The notes under the pieces were generated by a model. It did not search any database. It saw only the letters and a program-made list of their open reading frames with translations, and had not been told where the DNA came from. From Lachnospiraceae bacterium UBA7205 (lineage in GTDB: Bacteria; Bacillota; Clostridia; Lachnospirales; Lachnospiraceae), in the NCBI GenBank assembly GCA_002490665.1, contig DKUL01000053.1, forward strand, positions 11,937 to 75,936: 64,000 nucleotides of DNA, written 5' to 3'. Below are positions 43,699 through 52,167 of the stretch, in pieces (position 1 is the first letter of the stretch; the number at the start of each line of letters is the position of its first letter). The position numbers and the translations under genes were made by a program.

Positions 43699-43763
43699 GA
43701 TTTCGCCATTTTACATAGTGATTTCGCCATTTTTAACAAAAGCAACTGCAAGTGTGTTATAGT
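43699..43763 (+). promoter_or_regulatory. Direct repeat GATTTCGCCATTTT (21-bp period) and extended -10: likely LytTR-activated promoter
   Basis: GATTTCGCCATTTT occurs at 43699-43712 and 43720-43733, start to start 21 bp, the geometry of LytTR/AgrA sites. A TATAGT -10 at 43758-43763 has the TG extension (43755-43756), while the -35 position (43735-43740, aacaaa) is poor. Activator dependence follows from this layout. Transcription would start near 43770, before the SUKH gene. Confidence 0.75.
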
Positions 43764-43814
43764 TTATAAAATTGAAAATGTAAGAATTTTGGTAATGAGG
43801 TAAAGGTAAGAACT

Positions 43815-44498
43815 ATGACACGAGCAGATGAAGAACGGTTTGTAAAAGGGGCATTCCGGGCATTGATTGAGAGAGGGGCAGCGACAGAGCAGATGCTGAC
43901 TCCGAGTACGGTGGCAGACCAGGATATTGACAAATTTGAAAGGACTTTTGATATCCGTGTTCCTTCCCTTTTCAGGACATATCTAAAAGCATACTGTTAT
44001 GATTTTTCCGTGATATGTGCGCCTGTTCCGGTAGATGGCATGGAGCATTGTGAATGGGGAAGTGAAAAAGGGCTGTGGTGGATGGAGCTGGTTTCCCTGC
44101 CGAAGGAGGATCCGCTCAAAAACCTTTACGCTTTCATGGAAAGCTTCCGGAGTATCTGTACGGACAGCGACCTGGTGAATCTGGGGCTGGATAAGGTCAA
44201 AAATTTTATACCGATAGGCGAGTGGGATGGGCTTTTGTGCATGGATGTGAGTCAGACAGATGTGCAGGCAGACAATCCCAGAACATGGCAGCTGTCCAGA
44301 TTTGAACAGACAGCGTTTGACTGGGAGAAGGCAGGATACATTGATGAGAGCGGCGTGGTGACGGGGAAACGGACGATTCCTGATTTTAAGACACTGCTGG
44401 AAATATATTTTTATGGAAAATATGACAGGGAATATGAAAGTCAGTTAAGGGAATGCGGCGAGGAAATGCCGGATTACAGCTATTATATACAGAAATGA
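43815..44498 (+). CDS. SMI1/KNR4 (SUKH) family protein
   Basis: The 227-residue protein has the SUKH pattern: DIDKFERTFDIRVPSLFRTY, LKAYCY, then a middle insert (GMEHCEWGSEKGLWWMELVS) and FIPIGEWDGLLCMDVSQ. SUKH proteins are mostly immunity proteins against nuclease or deaminase toxins in polymorphic toxin systems; some bind DNA-modifying or signalling proteins. No toxin gene is adjacent. Its promoter carries the putative LytTR repeats, which places it in the regulon of the preceding TIR-RR-HK operon. AAAGG precedes the ATG (aggtaaaggtaagaact). Confidence 0.85.
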   Translation: MTRADEERFVKGAFRALIERGAATEQMLTPSTVADQDIDKFERTFDIRVPSLFRTYLKAYCYDFSVICAPVPVDGMEHCEWGSEKGLWWMELVSLPKEDPLKNLYAFMESFRSICTDSDLVNLGLDKVKNFIPIGEWDGLLCMDVSQTDVQADNPRTWQLSRFEQTAFDWEKAGYIDESGVVTGKRTIPDFKTLLEIYFYGKYDREYESQLRECGEEMPDYSYYIQK

Positions 44499-44505
44499 GT
44501 CTTAT

Positions 44506-44540
44506 GGGCGTTATGGGATACCATAGCGTCTCTTTTTTTC
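44506..44540 (+). terminator. Terminator of the SUKH gene
   Basis: GGGCGTTATGG pairs with CCATAGCGTC (G-T pairs allowed) around GATA, followed by a T-tract (tctttttttc). Confidence 0.8.
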
Positions 44541-44634
44541 TTTAAATTTTGCTTGTGGTATTTGGTGTTAGGAAATATAATATAATTAGGTGATACCGTA
44601 TATTGCCAATACATATGACAATCGAGGTGGGGGA

Positions 44635-46350
44635 ATGAAAAATAAGGAAAGACTTGCCGGAAGGCTGATTGCTTCGATGTATGTGCTGGGGCTTCTGGGA
44701 ATGTTTTGCGTCGTGATAGGCATACATTTTACCAGACAGTCTGACACGGTGCAGGATGGCGTTTCTAATTATATAAATATTAGTTCGGACTGGACACTTG
44801 ACAGGGAAGGGACAATGCAGGCGGATTTGGGCAGGCTTGGGGAATACATGGATGAGGATACAGGGATACTATCCATATACCACAGGCTTCCTGACATGAA
44901 AGGGGATGAGAGCCTGGTATACCGTTCCAAGGATGTGTATACGAAGCTGCTGGTTGATGACACGGTTGTTTATGAGACAAATGTGTATGATTCCAAGTTT
45001 TACAATCGTTCTCCGGGAAACCTGTGGAATGTGGCAAAGTTTCATGCGGACAGTTCCGGAAGGCTTGTCGAGATGCAGATTTATATGGTATATGATACCA
45101 GTGCGGTTACGGTCGACTCCACACTGTGGGGGGACAAGACGGACATTATCCTGACATTCTGTAAGGATAAGCTTTTTGGCATTGCGGTGAGCCTGCTGAT
45201 GATGATTATCGGGCTTGTCCTGATTGCGTTTGACCTGATGCCTGCCTATATCCATGCAAGAAAGCACCATGGCATGGTATGGCTGGGACTGTACTCTGCA
45301 CTGATTGGCGTATGGAGCCTTATTGAGACGAATGCAGTGCAGTTTTTTGTTGATGACATGCGTATTTTACAGCTCATTGACAATATGATTATGATATTGG
45401 ACAGTATGCCGCTGCTTTTATACCTGAACTGTGAATACCAGATTTTTAAATTCCGCTTCATGCGGTTGTTTTGCTATGCGGATGTGGCTTACATACTGGT
45501 ATCGGCAACGATGCAGATTTCCGGGGTCAATGATTTGCACGGACTGCTTCCGGGAGCGATGCTGACAATGGTGGTGAGCTGTGTCACACTGCTGGTATGG
45601 GTGGTATTCAGGCTGAAAAATATGGTGAAGGGTCATCAGCCGATTTTAAATTATGTACTACAATTATCGGGATTATGTTCCCTCTGGATTTCAGCCCTGT
45701 GTGAGATGATGCGGTACTCCCAGTCCGACCATATGGACAGGGCAGAGTATCTCAGGGTCGGGATGCTGGTGTTTATCATATGTCTTGCCGTCAGCAGCCA
45801 GCTTGAGACATACAGGCTGCTTGAGAACGGACTGAAATTTGACATCATCAGCAGCCTCGCGTATTCGGATGGGCTGACCGGGCTTGGAAACAGGACAGCT
45901 TATCTGGAGCAGCTCGAGGCGTATGCATCCGGGGAGACGGGCATTTCCAAGCTTGGAATTGTATTTCTGGATGTCAATAATTTAAAAAAGGTCAATGACA
46001 ATCAGGGGCATGAAAAGGGAGATGAGCTGATTACTGTTGCGGCGAGGATTATTTCTGACAGCTTTGGCAAATTGGGAAAATCATACCGCATTGGCGGGGA
46101 TGAATTCTGTGTTTTGATGACAGGCCTTGGGCTGCAGGACATGTATGAAAGAGGTCTTTTGGAATTTCAGAAACTGGTAGATGAGGCGAACAAGGCAAAA
46201 TGGTATACATACGAGATACAGATAGCAAATGGATTCAGCATCTGTGATATGATTGAAAGACAGAAGATAGATGAGGCGGTTATGGCGGCGGATGGCGCCA
46301 TGTATGCAAATAAAAAAATGCTAAAAAGCAGGGCGGCAAAGTCTGTATAA
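44635..46350 (+). CDS. Membrane-bound diguanylate cyclase (GGDEF)
   Basis: A 571-residue protein. A first membrane helix (MYVLGLLGMFCVVIGIHF) is followed by an extracellular region of about 150 residues with a jelly-roll-like look (residues 35-175), then about seven membrane helices (residues 180-400), as in 7TMR-type receptors. The C-terminal GGDEF domain has DGLTGLGNRTAYLEQL, VFLDVNNLKKVNDNQGHEKG and RIGGDEFCVLM, so both the metal and signature residues are intact. It makes cyclic di-GMP; no inhibitory RxxD site was noticed. GGTGGGGG precedes the ATG at 44635. It ends 24 bases before the next gene. Confidence 0.9.
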   Translation: MKNKERLAGRLIASMYVLGLLGMFCVVIGIHFTRQSDTVQDGVSNYINISSDWTLDREGTMQADLGRLGEYMDEDTGILSIYHRLPDMKGDESLVYRSKDVYTKLLVDDTVVYETNVYDSKFYNRSPGNLWNVAKFHADSSGRLVEMQIYMVYDTSAVTVDSTLWGDKTDIILTFCKDKLFGIAVSLLMMIIGLVLIAFDLMPAYIHARKHHGMVWLGLYSALIGVWSLIETNAVQFFVDDMRILQLIDNMIMILDSMPLLLYLNCEYQIFKFRFMRLFCYADVAYILVSATMQISGVNDLHGLLPGAMLTMVVSCVTLLVWVVFRLKNMVKGHQPILNYVLQLSGLCSLWISALCEMMRYSQSDHMDRAEYLRVGMLVFIICLAVSSQLETYRLLENGLKFDIISSLAYSDGLTGLGNRTAYLEQLEAYASGETGISKLGIVFLDVNNLKKVNDNQGHEKGDELITVAARIISDSFGKLGKSYRIGGDEFCVLMTGLGLQDMYERGLLEFQKLVDEANKAKWYTYEIQIANGFSICDMIERQKIDEAVMAADGAMYANKKMLKSRAAKSV

Positions 46351-46374
46351 AAAGGAAAGGCAGGGAAAAAGAGA

Positions 46375-47781
46375 ATGGGTGGCTTTTTTGGAGTAGCGTC
46401 ACAGCAGGATTGTGTATTTGATTTATTTTTTGGGATTGATTACCACTCGCATCTGGGAACAAGGCGCGGCGGTATGGCAGTTTATGGAAAGGATGGCTTT
46501 AACAGGGCGATTCATAATATCGAGAATGCACCGTTTCGGACAAAGTTTGACAAGGATGTCAATGAAATGCATGGAAATTATGGCATTGGCTGTATCTCTG
46601 ATTATGAGCCGCAGCCATTGATTATCCGCTCACATCACGGCACGTATGCGCTGACGACAGTGGGGAAGATTAACAATACGGATGAGCTGATACAGCGCCT
46701 GTTTGATGTGGGACATGCTCATTTTCAGGAGATGAGCGGCGGGGAGGTCAATGCCACGGAGCTTGTCGCGGCGCTGATTAACCGCAGGGAAAACCTGATA
46801 GAGGGGATTAATTTTGCACTGGATGTCATAGATGGTTCGCTGTCGATTCTTCTCATGAATAAGGCAGGAATCTATGCGGCGCGGGACAAGTATGGGAGGA
46901 CGCCGGTTGTGGTCGGCAGAAAAGAAGACGGCTTTTGTGCTTCCTTTGAAAACTTTGCGTACAAGAATCTCGGATATGCCGATTACAAGGAACTGGGACC
47001 CGGGGAGGTTGTCGTGATGACAGAGAAGAACTGTGTCACGCTGGTCAATCCGCAGAGCGATATGAAAATCTGCACATTTTTATGGGTCTATTACGGATAT
47101 CCGGCAAGTTCGTATGAGGGAGTCAGTGTTGAGCAGATGCGGTACCGCTGCGGCGAGAAGATGGCACAGCGCGACGATGCGCAGCCGGACATTGTCGCGG
47201 GGGTTCCGGATTCCGGCATCGCGCATGCGGTGGGGTATGCGAATGAGTCAGGGATTCCGTTTTCCAGACCGTTTATCAAGTACACGCCGACATGGCCGCG
47301 TTCTTTTATGCCGACGATACAGAGCAAGCGCAATCTCATCGCCAAGATGAAGCTGCTTGCCGTGGATGACCTGATTCAGGATAAGAGCCTGCTTCTGATT
47401 GACGACTCCATTGTCAGGGGAACGCAGCTTAGGGAGACGACAGAGTTTCTTTACCAGAGCGGGGCAAAGGAAGTGCATATCAGACCGGCATGTCCGCCAC
47501 TTTTGTATGGCTGCAAGTACCTGAATTTTTCACGTTCCTCATCGGAGATGGATCTGATTACCAGGCGTGTGATTGAGCGGCTGGAAAACGGAAATGTGAC
47601 AAAGGAGATTCTCGAGGAGTACGCGGATCCTGAGTCCGAGAAGTATGAACAGATGGTTGAGGAAATTCGAAAGGAGCTGAACTTTACGTCGCTTCGTTTT
47701 AACAGACTCGACGACATGCTGGACGCGACAGGGCTGGAACATTGTAAGCTGTGCACATATTGCTGGAACGGCAAGGAATAG
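46375..47781 (+). CDS. PurF-like amidophosphoribosyltransferase lacking the N-terminal cysteine
   Basis: A 468-residue protein of PurF build: an N-terminal Ntn-type glutaminase domain (HSHLGTRRGGMAVYG, GNYGIGCISDYE) and a C-terminal phosphoribosyltransferase domain with the PRPP loop LLLIDDSIVRGTQL. The mature PurF begins with a catalytic Cys (CGIFGI or similar); here the start is MGGFFGVAS, with Gly in its place, so glutamine hydrolysis by the usual route is not possible. Cysteines compatible with the iron-sulfur site (CTFLWVYY, GCKYLNF, CKLCTYC) are retained. A family of such proteins exists in anaerobes. Purine synthesis with ammonia or a different role are both possible. GGGAAAAAG precedes the ATG. 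Confidence 0.85.
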   Translation: MGGFFGVASQQDCVFDLFFGIDYHSHLGTRRGGMAVYGKDGFNRAIHNIENAPFRTKFDKDVNEMHGNYGIGCISDYEPQPLIIRSHHGTYALTTVGKINNTDELIQRLFDVGHAHFQEMSGGEVNATELVAALINRRENLIEGINFALDVIDGSLSILLMNKAGIYAARDKYGRTPVVVGRKEDGFCASFENFAYKNLGYADYKELGPGEVVVMTEKNCVTLVNPQSDMKICTFLWVYYGYPASSYEGVSVEQMRYRCGEKMAQRDDAQPDIVAGVPDSGIAHAVGYANESGIPFSRPFIKYTPTWPRSFMPTIQSKRNLIAKMKLLAVDDLIQDKSLLLIDDSIVRGTQLRETTEFLYQSGAKEVHIRPACPPLLYGCKYLNFSRSSSEMDLITRRVIERLENGNVTKEILEEYADPESEKYEQMVEEIRKELNFTSLRFNRLDDMLDATGLEHCKLCTYCWNGKE

Positions 47782-47815
47782 GACAAAGGGATAGGTTTTA
47801 GAAAGGCGGCAAAGG

Positions 47816-49816
47816 ATGAAAGAGGAAAAACAGGGGAAAATTGTTTCTATTAAGGTAAAGCTGCTTGGAATCATACTGCCAGTGGTAATTGTCATTATGA
47901 TACTGCTGGTGGGGATTCTGTATTTTATCTCAAAGAATATTATCAAGGAGTATTCGGAAAACCTGCTCCGGTCGTCGATTGACAATCAGACAAACCAGAT
48001 TGAGGCGTGGCTGAATGAAAATCTGTCGGCGTTTGGCGCGGTGAAACAGGCAATTGAGCAGACGAATCCCGGACAGCAGGAGCTGCAGGCGATTCTGGAC
48101 AGCTATTATGGGTACCATGACAATTATCCGGACGGACTCTATATTGCGGATGCAGACGGAAAGCTGATGACGGCATCTGCGTCCGGGAAACAGGAGGTAA
48201 ATCCAACGGAATCCGTGTGGTACAGGGAAGGGCTTACCCGGTGGAACATGGGACTGACAAACGCATATACTAATGCCGAGGGAAGCAAGGTCATCAGTGC
48301 GTCGGGAATCCTCGATGACCAGTCCGGCACAATCAAGGTCATTTCGGCAGACCTGACGCTGGAACGGATTAGCATCATCGTAAACAGCTACATAGAGATG
48401 GAGCAGGCGCGTGCGTTTCTTGTGAGTGCAACGGATGGGACAATCCTTGCGCATCATGAGAACGATTTGATTTCAACGAAGCTTGGGGATTCGGATAACG
48501 CCTTTATGCAAAGTGTCTGGAAGAAGGTAGAAGAACAGGATTTTGAAATGTGCGATATTGACAGCAATATGACGGCATTTTCACAGGTGAGCGGGACAGA
48601 CTGGGTGCTCGTATCGTACATTCCGACAAAGGTTATCTATGCAGATATCGACAGTGTCCGCAATATGATGCTGGTCATCGGCCTGCTGTCCATCTTCCTG
48701 CTGGCAGTACTTGTGGAGCGGGTGGTTCATATGGTGATTCGTCCGGTTAAGGAGCTGATTAAGGTGATTACGGCAATGACCAACGGCGATTTTACGGTAC
48801 AGGTCAAGGCCGGCAGCAATGATGAAATTGGCGTCATGGGCGGTTATGTGGAGCAGTTTATACGGACGATGCGGCAGATGATTGCATCGATTCACGGCGT
48901 GTCTGACAAGCTGAGCGAACAGGCAGGGAACAGCGATACGATATCGCGGGAGATGTATGACGCATCCAGGCATCAGGGACAGTCCATGCGGGAGCTGAAT
49001 ACGACCGTGGAGCAGCTGTCCCTCTCTGTCGGTGAGATTGCGGAGCATGCGACGACGCTTGCCATGGTAGTCTCTGACACAAAGGATGACGGGGAGCAGG
49101 TCGGCGGCAAGATGCAGGAGACGGTCACGGTTTCCCGCCAGGGAAAAGAGGATTTGCAGCGCGTCAGCAGCGCGATGGCGACCATCAATGCCTCCATGCA
49201 GAAGCTCCAGCAGTCGATTGACGAGGTGGGTAAGGCATCCGTGGAGATTACCAATATTACGGAAATCATCGGAAATATTGCGGATCAGACATCGCTGCTT
49301 TCCCTGAATGCCTCCATTGAAGCGGCGCGCGCAGGGGAGGCAGGGAGAGGATTTGCCGTCGTGGCGACGGAGATTGGGCAGCTTGCCAATACCAGCGCTG
49401 ACGCCGTCCATAATATCGAGGGGCTGATTAGCCAGATTAACAGTCTGGTAGGGGATACCGTCAAGCAGACGAATGAGAGCGTGAAAAACATTGATAACAG
49501 CAGCAGTCTGGTGGGAGATACCCTGCGGACGTTTGATGCCATATTCAATAACATTGACCAGGTGAGCACGCTTGTGCGCGAGATGATTCAGAAGGTGGAA
49601 AAGGTTGACGAGGTGGCGACGAATGTCGCTGCAATCTCGGAAGAACAGGCGGCAAGCTCAGAGGAAATCCTGGCGACCTCCGAGTCGATGGTGCGCCAGG
49701 TGGACAATATCACCGGCAACAGCGAGCGTGTTTCTGCGGGGGCGAGGGAGCTGACGTCATCGGCGGAGGAGCTGTATGAACAGGTTGCCATATTTAAGGT
49801 CGGAGAGGGGGCGTGA
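47816..49816 (+). CDS. Methyl-accepting chemotaxis protein with Cache sensor
   Basis: A 666-residue chemoreceptor. Membrane helices at about 15-40 and 285-307 enclose a double-Cache sensor (YYGYHDNYPDGLYIADADGK, SVWYREGLTRW). A HAMP domain (IRPVKELIKVITAMTNGDFT) and a long coiled-coil signalling domain follow; the CheA/CheW-binding tip is IADQTSLLSLNASIEAARAG with EAGRGFAVVATEIG. Methylation-site-like Glu/Gln runs are present. The stop overlaps the binding-protein gene, so this receptor and the lipoprotein are probably coupled. GGCGGCAAAGG precedes the ATG. Confidence 0.94.
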   Translation: MKEEKQGKIVSIKVKLLGIILPVVIVIMILLVGILYFISKNIIKEYSENLLRSSIDNQTNQIEAWLNENLSAFGAVKQAIEQTNPGQQELQAILDSYYGYHDNYPDGLYIADADGKLMTASASGKQEVNPTESVWYREGLTRWNMGLTNAYTNAEGSKVISASGILDDQSGTIKVISADLTLERISIIVNSYIEMEQARAFLVSATDGTILAHHENDLISTKLGDSDNAFMQSVWKKVEEQDFEMCDIDSNMTAFSQVSGTDWVLVSYIPTKVIYADIDSVRNMMLVIGLLSIFLLAVLVERVVHMVIRPVKELIKVITAMTNGDFTVQVKAGSNDEIGVMGGYVEQFIRTMRQMIASIHGVSDKLSEQAGNSDTISREMYDASRHQGQSMRELNTTVEQLSLSVGEIAEHATTLAMVVSDTKDDGEQVGGKMQETVTVSRQGKEDLQRVSSAMATINASMQKLQQSIDEVGKASVEITNITEIIGNIADQTSLLSLNASIEAARAGEAGRGFAVVATEIGQLANTSADAVHNIEGLISQINSLVGDTVKQTNESVKNIDNSSSLVGDTLRTFDAIFNNIDQVSTLVREMIQKVEKVDEVATNVAAISEEQAASSEEILATSESMVRQVDNITGNSERVSAGARELTSSAEELYEQVAIFKVGEGA

Positions 49817-50811
49817 CAGTGATGAAAGGTAGGAAAGGTTATGGAAATTTGAAGAGGTGTGTTTCCCTGTGTCTCATTGTTGTGATGCTCACTGCCGTTT
49901 TGTCCGGCTGTGCGCAGGGTGCAGGCGGAAAAGGCGGAAAGCGCATATTCTTTTCCCTGAATCAGATGGATACGTTCCGCCAGACGCTTGTGGATGCTGC
50001 CTCGGAAAGGGCGGCAGAGGTCGGCGCGCAGTTTGCGATGGAGGACGCGGGCGGCTCGATTGAGAAACAGGTGGAACAGCTAAAGAAAGCGGCGGCGGAG
50101 CAGTATGACGTAATCATTTGCAGCCCTGTGTCTGTCGATACAATCGTACAGCTGAAAATGAGCGTGGGCGATATTCCGATTGTGTTTGTCAACAGCTGTC
50201 CGGATGAAAAATACCTACAGGAAGGAAAATATATCTATGTCGGTTCCAGTGAGCAGGTTGCCGGAGAGTTTCAGGCAGAGTACGTGCTGGGAAAGCTGTC
50301 GGGCAGTCAGGAGCTGAATGTGGTGCTGATAAAAGGACCTGCGAACCACTCTGCCACGCAGGGAAGGACAAATGGGGTGAAGCGGACGCTCGAACAGAGC
50401 GGGAAACAGATTCACTATGTGTTTGAGGATACTGCGAACTGGGACGAGGGACAGGCAGAGAAGCTGTTTGAACTGTTTCTGCGGACGGGAAGCAAGGCGG
50501 ACTGCGTGATTTGCAACAATGACTCCATGGCGCTGGGCGTGGCGGAGGCGTGCAGGAAGAATGGCATTTCACTTCCGATTCTTGGTGTGGATGCCACGGC
50601 GGACGGCTGCGAGGCAATCCGCAATGGGGAGATGGCATTTACGGTATACCAGTCCGGCAGTGGTCAGGGGCACGCCGCGGTGGATGCCGCGATACAGCTT
50701 GCCGGAAATGGGGATGTGAAAGACCTCGAGGGAAGCACAGAGGACGGAAAGTATGTCTGGGTGGACTTTGAGCGCGTGGACAGCAGCAATGTGTCGCAGT
50801 ATGGAAAATAA
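49813..50811 (+). CDS. Sugar-type (PBP1) substrate-binding lipoprotein
   Basis: The 332-residue protein has a lipoprotein signal (VVMLTAVLSGCAQGAGGKGG, lipid-modified Cys near residue 33). The mature part is a periplasmic-binding-protein type 1 fold: RIFFSLNQMDTFRQTLVDAA, YDVIICSPVSVDTIVQ, CNNDSMALGVAEACRKNGI, VDATADGCEAIRNGEM. This is the RbsB/GanB-type build. No transporter genes are adjacent. The GTG at 49813 overlaps the receptor stop (GTGA); an ATG at 49822 is a fair alternative. Coupled expression suggests it delivers its ligand to the chemoreceptor. Confidence 0.88.
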   Translation: MTVMKGRKGYGNLKRCVSLCLIVVMLTAVLSGCAQGAGGKGGKRIFFSLNQMDTFRQTLVDAASERAAEVGAQFAMEDAGGSIEKQVEQLKKAAAEQYDVIICSPVSVDTIVQLKMSVGDIPIVFVNSCPDEKYLQEGKYIYVGSSEQVAGEFQAEYVLGKLSGSQELNVVLIKGPANHSATQGRTNGVKRTLEQSGKQIHYVFEDTANWDEGQAEKLFELFLRTGSKADCVICNNDSMALGVAEACRKNGISLPILGVDATADGCEAIRNGEMAFTVYQSGSGQGHAAVDAAIQLAGNGDVKDLEGSTEDGKYVWVDFERVDSSNVSQYGK

Positions 50812-50822
50812 TATAATCATTG

Positions 50823-50870
50823 ACAGACAAAAATAAAGGCTGGTGCAGCCTTTATTTTTGTCTGTGTTTT
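50823..50870. terminator. Bidirectional terminator
   Basis: A 20-bp perfect stem (ACAGACAAAAATAAAGGCTG with its complement) and a 3-base loop lie between the binding protein and the convergent paaK, with T-runs on both sides. Confidence 0.95.
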
Positions 50871-50875
50871 AATTG

Positions 50876-52117
50876 TCAGGATTCCCTGTAGTCTGTCACG
50901 CGCTTTGTCTTTTTCTCGCTTCTTGGAAGTGTCTCAATTGGCACGACAGTGACCTTTGGCGTGACGCCGATGCGCGATTTGACCAGTTCCCTTATTTTCA
51001 GCGCGGTGGCTTCAAAGCTGACGCGTCCCTCCGCCTCGACGGTCAGAATCATGATGTCGCGGTTCTTTTCGTCGTCGTGTGCCAGCGTGACCGTGTACTC
51101 GCTTGCCACGCCGTCAACGTTCTGTAACAAATCCTCAATCTGGCTGGGGAACATGTTGACACCGTGTATCTTGAACATGTCGTCGCTTCTGCCCCGGATG
51201 ATGTCAATCCGTGGATAACTGCTGCCGCAGGAACACTTTTCGGGGATAATTCTGGAAATGTCGTGCGTGCGGAAGCGGATGAGCGGCGCGCCCTCCTTGA
51301 CGAGCGTGGTAATGACAATCTCGCCCTCCTCCCCGTCAGGAACAGGCTTTCCGTTTTTTGGGTCAATGATTTCAATGTAGATATAATCGTCCCAATAGTG
51401 GATTCCGGCTTCCTTCTCGCAGTTGATGCCGATACCCGGACCGTAGATTTCAGTCAGCCCATAGATGTCATACAGCTCGATGCCGAGTTCCTCGCGGATG
51501 TACTTGCGCATCTTTTCGCTCCAACGCTCGGAGCCAATCACGCCTTTTTTCAGGTGAATCTGGTCTTTTAAGCCGCGCTTGTTGATTTCCTCCGCGAGCA
51601 GGAGCGCGTAGGAGGAAGTGGCGGTAATGACGGTTGATTTCAGGTCAATCATCATTTGCAGCTGCTTGTCGGTGTTGCCTGGACCCATTGGAATTGCCAT
51701 GGCGCCAAGCTTCTCGCACCCTGTCTGAAAGCCGATGCCTGCTGTCCACAGCCCGTAGCCGGGTGTAATCTGGATGCGGTCCCTGCTGGTGATGCCTGCC
51801 GTCTCGTAGCAGCGGGCAAACATGACTGCCCAGTCATCCACGTCCTTTGCGGTGTAGGGAATAATGACTGGCTTTCCGGTCGTGCCGGAGGAGGAGTGGA
51901 TTCGTACGACTTCCTCGTCGGGTACTGCCTGAATGCCAAGCGGATAGGCATTGCGCAGGTCATCCTTGCTCGAAAAAGGAAGCGCTTCAAAATCCTCCTG
52001 GCTGCCGATGCCCTGAATGCCAAGCTCCCTGTAGATTTTGCCGTAATAGCTGTCGGTGCTGATTAACCGCTGAATCTGGGTATTTACCTGTAACCGTTGT
52101 GTCTCGTTTAACTGCAT
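50876..52117 (-). CDS. paaK: Phenylacetate-CoA ligase family enzyme
   Basis: The 413-residue adenylate-forming enzyme couples an aryl acetate with CoA. The ATP loop is HSSSGTTGKPVIIPYT, the adenylation core has YDIYGLTEIYGPGIGINCEK, and the C-terminal hinge is RFRTHDISRIIP followed by the lid RGRSDDMFKIHGVNMFPSQI. It is the last gene of iorA-iorB-paaK on the minus strand and likely handles the aryl-acetate or aryl-acetyl-CoA made by the oxidoreductase, gaining ATP or recycling CoA. AGGAGG precedes the start. Its stop faces the bidirectional terminator. Confidence 0.93.
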   Translation of the reverse strand: MQLNETQRLQVNTQIQRLISTDSYYGKIYRELGIQGIGSQEDFEALPFSSKDDLRNAYPLGIQAVPDEEVVRIHSSSGTTGKPVIIPYTAKDVDDWAVMFARCYETAGITSRDRIQITPGYGLWTAGIGFQTGCEKLGAMAIPMGPGNTDKQLQMMIDLKSTVITATSSYALLLAEEINKRGLKDQIHLKKGVIGSERWSEKMRKYIREELGIELYDIYGLTEIYGPGIGINCEKEAGIHYWDDYIYIEIIDPKNGKPVPDGEEGEIVITTLVKEGAPLIRFRTHDISRIIPEKCSCGSSYPRIDIIRGRSDDMFKIHGVNMFPSQIEDLLQNVDGVASEYTVTLAHDDEKNRDIMILTVEAEGRVSFEATALKIRELVKSRIGVTPKVTVVPIETLPRSEKKTKRVTDYRES

Positions 52118-52167
52118 GATATGATATCCTCCTGTTTTTGGGGTTGAATTTGCTGGAACGTCTTTGG

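Noticed and set aside
48581..49411. A 276-codon minus-strand frame inside the chemoreceptor gene
   Set aside because: Composition is that of a shadow of the plus-strand coiled coil; no motif or start site.
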